Origin: Acinetobacter calcoaceticus
GTDB taxonomy: Bacteria > Pseudomonadota > Gammaproteobacteria > Pseudomonadales > Moraxellaceae
Direction: 5' to 3'
DNA: 41,614 nt
Assembly (NCBI RefSeq): GCF_016508255.1
Contig: NZ_JADVKT010000013.1
Coordinates: 1 to 41,614, forward strand
Numbering within the stretch: position 1 is the stretch's first letter; each line of letters opens with the position of its first letter. Below the pieces are notes generated by a model that worked only from the letters and a program-made list of their open reading frames with translations, ran no database searches and was not told where the DNA came from. A program made the translations under genes and the position numbers. This document shows positions 37,728 through 41,614 of this stretch, piece after piece.

Positions 37728-39083
37728 TTAAGTTGCATCGGTATGCGCAACAAGTGATTTAACAAATACAGCAACGGCCGCAGCAGTCGCCGGAATTAGT
37801 AATAAACTGAGAATGGCTGTAAATGACCAATCATTGCCAAGTAATACAGCCCCAATCCAAGCACCAAATACCGCACCAAAACGCCCAATTCCGGTCATCC
37901 AAGACACACCCGTTGCACGGCACTGCGTTGGATAAAAACGAGCACTTAACGCTGGCATTGAAGATTGCGCACCATTAATTGCGATCCCAGCACAAAGAAC
38001 CAATACAGCAAGTAATGTTGAGTTTCCTAAGCTTTGACCCACAGCAATTGCGAACAGACCAGCAGCAAAGTAGAAAATGGCAATGACTCGGTTCGGGTTA
38101 AATTTATCCATCGCCCAACCAATAAACAACGCACTCACCACACCACCAAATTGGAACAATCCACCAATAAATGCGGCACGCTCCATTGAAGCACCGGTTT
38201 CACGCATGAGGGTTGGCAACCAGCTTGTAAGCAAGTAAACAACCACTAAGCCCATGAAATAGGTCAACCAAAGTAAAAGTGTTCCTTTTGCATAAGGTTT
38301 AGAAAACATAATTCCAAAGACATTTTTCTTTTGAGCTGTTTCAGTTTTCTCTTCAGGTACGTGAAATGCAGTTGCATTTTGAATTTGAGCAGGTGCAATA
38401 TGATTTAAAATTTTGCGTACTTTTTCAGGATCTTTACCTTTCACAATTAAAAAGCGATAAGACTCAGGTAAGACAAAAACCACTAAAATCATTAAGATCA
38501 AAGGTGACCAGCCACCAAGCAAAAATAAGCTATGCCAACCATAGGTCGGAATCAACCAGCTACTAATAAAGCCACCCGTTGCCATACCCAAGTTGTAACC
38601 ACAAAACATACATGTCACGAGTAGTGAACGGATGCGTGTTGGACAGTACTCAGAAAATAATGTGGTGGCATTTGGCATAGCTGCACCAAGCCCAATACCT
38701 GTCAAAAAGCGTAAAACGACAAGGTTATCTAAGTTCGTTGCATAAGCGGATGCCAAGGTAAAACCACCAAACACAAGCATTGCAACGGCCAAAACAATTT
38801 TGCGACCAAAACGGTCAGCTGTTGGACCAGAAACTAAAGCTCCAATAATCATTCCACCAAGTGCCGCACTCATTACTGGCCCTAACTGAGAACGGTCAAC
38901 GCCCCAGTCCTGTGCCAATGCTGGAGCGATAAAACCCATTGCAGCAGTATCAATACCATCAGTAAAAATAATTAAGAAACAGATGATTGCGATCATCCAT
39001 TGATACTTACTGAGTGGAGCATCATTAATCAATGCTTGAGCATCGATACTTTTGTTTGGTGCAGCGTAATCCTGAGACGCCAT
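37728..39083 (-). CDS. pcaK: Protocatechuate/4-hydroxybenzoate MFS transporter
   Basis: This 451-residue aromatic-acid:proton symporter has 12 expected helices. The first-helix motif TDGIDTAAMGFIAPAL (residues 41-56) holds the two Asp residues (42 and 45) known to matter in PcaK, and the loop GPTADRFGRK (86-95) is the conserved MFS loop. Its location within the operon lets protocatechuate made in the periplasm by QuiB and QuiC be imported. The ATG follows AAGGAGGCAAAT. Confidence 0.93.
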   Translation of the reverse strand: MASQDYAAPNKSIDAQALINDAPLSKYQWMIAIICFLIIFTDGIDTAAMGFIAPALAQDWGVDRSQLGPVMSAALGGMIIGALVSGPTADRFGRKIVLAVAMLVFGGFTLASAYATNLDNLVVLRFLTGIGLGAAMPNATTLFSEYCPTRIRSLLVTCMFCGYNLGMATGGFISSWLIPTYGWHSLFLLGGWSPLILMILVVFVLPESYRFLIVKGKDPEKVRKILNHIAPAQIQNATAFHVPEEKTETAQKKNVFGIMFSKPYAKGTLLLWLTYFMGLVVVYLLTSWLPTLMRETGASMERAAFIGGLFQFGGVVSALFIGWAMDKFNPNRVIAIFYFAAGLFAIAVGQSLGNSTLLAVLVLCAGIAINGAQSSMPALSARFYPTQCRATGVSWMTGIGRFGAVFGAWIGAVLLGNDWSFTAILSLLLIPATAAAVAVFVKSLVAHTDAT

Positions 39084-39125
39084 ATTTGCCTCCTTAAGGC
39101 CAATTCCTTTTAAATCACTAAGCTA

Positions 39126-39911
39126 TTAAATTTGCTGAATAAACCTAGTCAATTCCTGAGTAAATCTTTGCGGTTGCTCAATATTAGAAAGATGTGATGC
39201 TTCCAATTTGGCAAGTTGACTGTTGTTGATAGCAGTTCGCATAAATTCAGCATCTGCTACAGTAGTCACTGGATCTGCTGTTCCTGCAATGAGCAGTACC
39301 GGAATTTGGATTTGCGTAATTTCATCTCTTAAATCGGCATGAGCCAAAGCACGACATGCATTGGCATAGCCTTGAGCTGGTGTGCTTGCAAGACTTTGAA
39401 TTGTTGTCTGTGCGACTACATTATGTTGATAATCAAATTTTTCGCTAAACCAACGTGTATGAGTAGTTTTCACTAATTCAGCCAAACCATTTTGCTCTAC
39501 AGATTCAGCACGACTCAACCAAGCTTCAGCTTGCCCAATTTTGGCTGCCGAGTTCGCAACAGTAATGCTGTGAAAACGCTCTGAGCAATAAACACCTAAC
39601 CAAAGTCCTGTAATGCCACCCATTGAAATTCCACAAAAATGAGCTTTTTCAATACTTAAGGCATCTAAAATATCAACAACATCTTCACCTAAATTTGACA
39701 AAGATGATTCACCAATCACATCACTTTGGCCATGACCACGCGTGTCGTATGTAATGACATTAAAATGACTTTTAAGCTCATCTACTTGAGGCTGCCACAT
39801 TCCATGATCTGTTCCCAATGAATTAGAAAACACAAGTACTGGAGCATCTTTTAAACCTTCGGTATATACAGCTAGCTGTTTACCTTGCCGATTAGTTATA
39901 AGCTGTTTCAC
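39126..39911 (-). CDS. pcaD: 3-oxoadipate enol-lactonase (pca copy)
   Basis: This 261-residue alpha/beta hydrolase catalyses the same reaction as CatD. The catalytic residues are Ser97 (GISMGG), Asp213 (GTADPVTT) and His240 (EASHLS). The start is GTG at 39911, overlapping the pcaB stop as GTGA; AAGGAGGAGACATAAA just upstream supports this start, so it is translationally coupled. It shares about half of its residues with CatD at 366-1145. Confidence 0.95.
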   Translation of the reverse strand: MKQLITNRQGKQLAVYTEGLKDAPVLVFSNSLGTDHGMWQPQVDELKSHFNVITYDTRGHGQSDVIGESSLSNLGEDVVDILDALSIEKAHFCGISMGGITGLWLGVYCSERFHSITVANSAAKIGQAEAWLSRAESVEQNGLAELVKTTHTRWFSEKFDYQHNVVAQTTIQSLASTPAQGYANACRALAHADLRDEITQIQIPVLLIAGTADPVTTVADAEFMRTAINNSQLAKLEASHLSNIEQPQRFTQELTRFIQQI

Positions 39912-41266
39912 TTTATGTCTCCTCCTTGTGCTTCTTGCAGAACAGCATCAATTTGAGCTTGAATATTGCCCAAATAGTTTTCTGCTTTAAATATTTCCAA
40001 AATTTCTGTTGAACTAAAATGTTCTTTTACTTCATCTAACTGAGTAACAACTTCAGATAAATGCTGGTTTTGAGCCACGGCTGTTTTACAAGCTGCTTCA
40101 ACTAAATGATGAGCATTTAAACGGCCAATTTTCGGAGCAAGTGCCATCATGACGGCTTCCGCCATAATCAGCCCATTCGTGCACTCAAGGTTCTGTTGCA
40201 TATGCTCAGTATTAACCTCGAAACCTTGTAAAACCTCGCCAGTACGACTTAATGCACCCGCACAAAGCTGAAAAATTTCAGGAATTGCTAACCATTCTGC
40301 ATGCCATGCACCTAGGCTACGCTCATGTTCCTGCACCATACTTTGATAAATGCTAGACATAAGTGCAGGCACACGATTGGCTGCTGCGAGTACGGAGGCT
40401 GCTGCAACTGGATTACGCTTATGCGGCATGGTAGATGAACCACCACGGCCCTTTGCAGTTGGCTCAAACAATTCAGCAATTTCGGTTTGCATCATGAGTG
40501 ACCAATCACGCGCCATCTTGCCCGTATTCCCGACAATGATGCCGAGCACACTTACGATTTCTACAATGCGGTCACGCTCACCATGCCATGTACTTGTTGG
40601 TACAGTCAGATTCAACTGCTTAGCAAAGGCACTGACCACAAGTGAACCTTGATCTTGTAAAGATGCTAATGAACCCACAGCACCACCTAATTGAGCGGTG
40701 AGTACGCGTGATTTCATTGCTTGGACACGATCTAAATCACGTTTAAATGCAGAAGCCCAACGAGCAAGCTTATGTCCTAAAGTAATCGGTAAAGCTTGCT
40801 GTAACCATGTACGCCCAATCATGACTTGATAGCGATATTGCTTGGCTTGTTGTAATGCTGTGGTGTAACACTGTTGAAGTTGTGCTTCCACAATATTCAA
40901 GGCATCGCGGCATTGCAAAATACATGCTGTGTCTAAAATATCCTGACTCGTTGCGCCCCAATGCACATAACGGGAAGCATCTTCATCAACATCTTTAACA
41001 ATTGCCGTAAGTTGTTTTACAAATGGAATTGCAATATTTCCTGCTAAACCAGTTGCCTCTGCCAAGGCTGAAAAGTCGAACTTTTCTAGCGCCTGCTCAG
41101 CTACTTGGGCAATTGTATTAGCCGCATTTTGAGGAATCACACCAACTTGTGCCTGTGCTTGAGCTAATGCAACTTCAACCTGAATCATATATGTGATTAA
41201 AGATGAATCACTAAAGATGTCAGTGACGTCTTTTTGATAAAACAAGCTGGCATATAACTGGCTCAT
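39908..41266 (-). CDS. pcaB: 3-carboxy-cis,cis-muconate cycloisomerase
   Basis: This 452-residue member of the fumarase/aspartase superfamily converts 3-carboxymuconate to 4-carboxymuconolactone. The superfamily signature GGSSTMPHKRNP is at residues 275-286, and the first active-site segment VHWGATSQDILDT is at 101-113. It starts two bases after the pcaF stop, in the order pcaF-pcaB-pcaD. The family's usual length and intact motifs show no sign of damage. Confidence 0.95.
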   Translation of the reverse strand: MSQLYASLFYQKDVTDIFSDSSLITYMIQVEVALAQAQAQVGVIPQNAANTIAQVAEQALEKFDFSALAEATGLAGNIAIPFVKQLTAIVKDVDEDASRYVHWGATSQDILDTACILQCRDALNIVEAQLQQCYTTALQQAKQYRYQVMIGRTWLQQALPITLGHKLARWASAFKRDLDRVQAMKSRVLTAQLGGAVGSLASLQDQGSLVVSAFAKQLNLTVPTSTWHGERDRIVEIVSVLGIIVGNTGKMARDWSLMMQTEIAELFEPTAKGRGGSSTMPHKRNPVAAASVLAAANRVPALMSSIYQSMVQEHERSLGAWHAEWLAIPEIFQLCAGALSRTGEVLQGFEVNTEHMQQNLECTNGLIMAEAVMMALAPKIGRLNAHHLVEAACKTAVAQNQHLSEVVTQLDEVKEHFSSTEILEIFKAENYLGNIQAQIDAVLQEAQGGDIK

Positions 41267-41268
41267 GA

Positions 41269-41613
41269 TTAGACTCTCTCAATAATCAATGCGATGCCTT
41301 GGCCTACACCAATACACATTGAACACAAGGCATAACGTCCACCTGTTTGCTCAAGCTGGTTTAGGGCCGTGGTAACTAGGCGTGCACCTGAAGCACCGAG
41401 AGGATGGCCTAAAGCAATTGCTCCACCGTTTGGATTTACCTTGTCAGAATCATCTGGCAAACCTAAATCACGAGTCACTGCTAAAGCCTGTGCAGCAAAG
41501 GCTTCATTTAACTCAATTACATCCATCTGCTCTAAAGTCAGGTTGGCTTGTTTAAGTAGTTTTTTAATGGCTGGCGCTGGAGCAAAACCCATAATGCGCG
41601 GTTCTACACCCAC
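41269..41613 (-). CDS. pcaF: Beta-ketoadipyl-CoA thiolase, C-terminal part (pca copy)
   Basis: This is the 3' end of the pca copy of the thiolase; the rest lies beyond the right edge. It carries the same motifs as catF ([25 protein letters not shown]) and differs from it at one residue, Asp instead of Asn in DDSDKVN, plus a C-terminus shorter by three residues (IIERV). At DNA level it differs at about 36 of 335 aligned bases, nearly all silent. It is followed after two bases by pcaB, which identifies it as the pca copy. Confidence 0.93.
   Translation of the reverse strand: MGVEPRIMGFAPAPAIKKLLKQANLTLEQMDVIELNEAFAAQALAVTRDLGLPDDSDKVNPNGGAIALGHPLGASGARLVTTALNQLEQTGGRYALCSMCIGVGQGIALIIERV
41279..41613 (-). 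repeat. Right arm of thiolase inverted repeat
   Basis: This is the pcaF counterpart of 2-336, without gaps. The longest identical tract, about 38 bases, covers the codons for [12 protein letters not shown]; elsewhere silent differences come every few codons. Confidence 0.85.
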
Positions 41614-41614
41614 A

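Overview
The window is AT-rich, gene-dense chromosomal DNA from an Acinetobacter, most likely the A. calcoaceticus-baumannii complex. The basis is gene order and protein resemblance. The right third carries the Acinetobacter-type order pcaF-B-D-K-C-H-G-quiB-C-X-A on one strand, with periplasmic QuiB and QuiC. The left edge carries catF-catD. The iac genes lie in the order H-A-B-I-C-D-E-F-G known from A. baumannii and Pseudomonas. I see no insertion sequence, integrase, tRNA, rRNA or CRISPR array.

Layout. (1) 1-1145, plus: 3' end of catF, then catD (last steps of the catechol branch). (2) 1217-9221, minus: an aromatic-amine block with FeaR-type regulator, copper amine oxidase, outer-membrane barrel, GMC dehydrogenase and FeaB-type aldehyde dehydrogenase. 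(3) 9418-17177, minus: the complete iacHABICDEFG operon for indole-3-acetate, with divergent iacR, an MFS permease and an OprD-type porin on the plus strand up to 20918. (4) 20954-24788, minus: acyl-CoA dehydrogenase, APH-fold kinase, histidine-phosphatase-like protein and SDR, with divergent LysR. I read this as a possible phosphorylation/elimination route for 4-hydroxyacyl-CoAs. (5) 25840-26652, plus: a PcaU/PobR-like IclR regulator. (6) 26705-28407, minus: two YeeE/YedE half-transporters and a persulfide-dioxygenase-like metallo-hydrolase, followed by a small lipoprotein gene. (7) 29010-29651: a 640-base gap with a possible small RNA. (8) 29652-41614, minus: the qui-pca operon for quinate/shikimate and protocatechuate, cut inside pcaF.

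How it fits together. Quinate and shikimate are converted in the periplasm by QuiA, QuiB and QuiC to protocatechuate, which PcaK imports and PcaHG, B, C, D and the IJ/F enzymes degrade. Indole-3-acetate is degraded by Iac enzymes to catechol, which enters the cat branch next door. Aromatic amines are oxidised to aldehydes and then arylacetates. The two branches of the beta-ketoadipate pathway each end in a near-identical thiolase. These two thiolase genes lie in opposite orientation at the two ends of the window, so the whole 41 kb sits between inverted repeats.

The least ordinary items are the thiolase inverted repeats, the kinase/dehydrogenase block with a histidine-phosphatase-like protein that lacks its second catalytic histidine, a terminator-like hairpin between pcaG and quiB, a small-RNA candidate near 29.2 kb, and dyad-rich regulatory DNA before the probable indole-acetate permease. 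Most genes belong to known families; I did not find a clearly unprecedented system.
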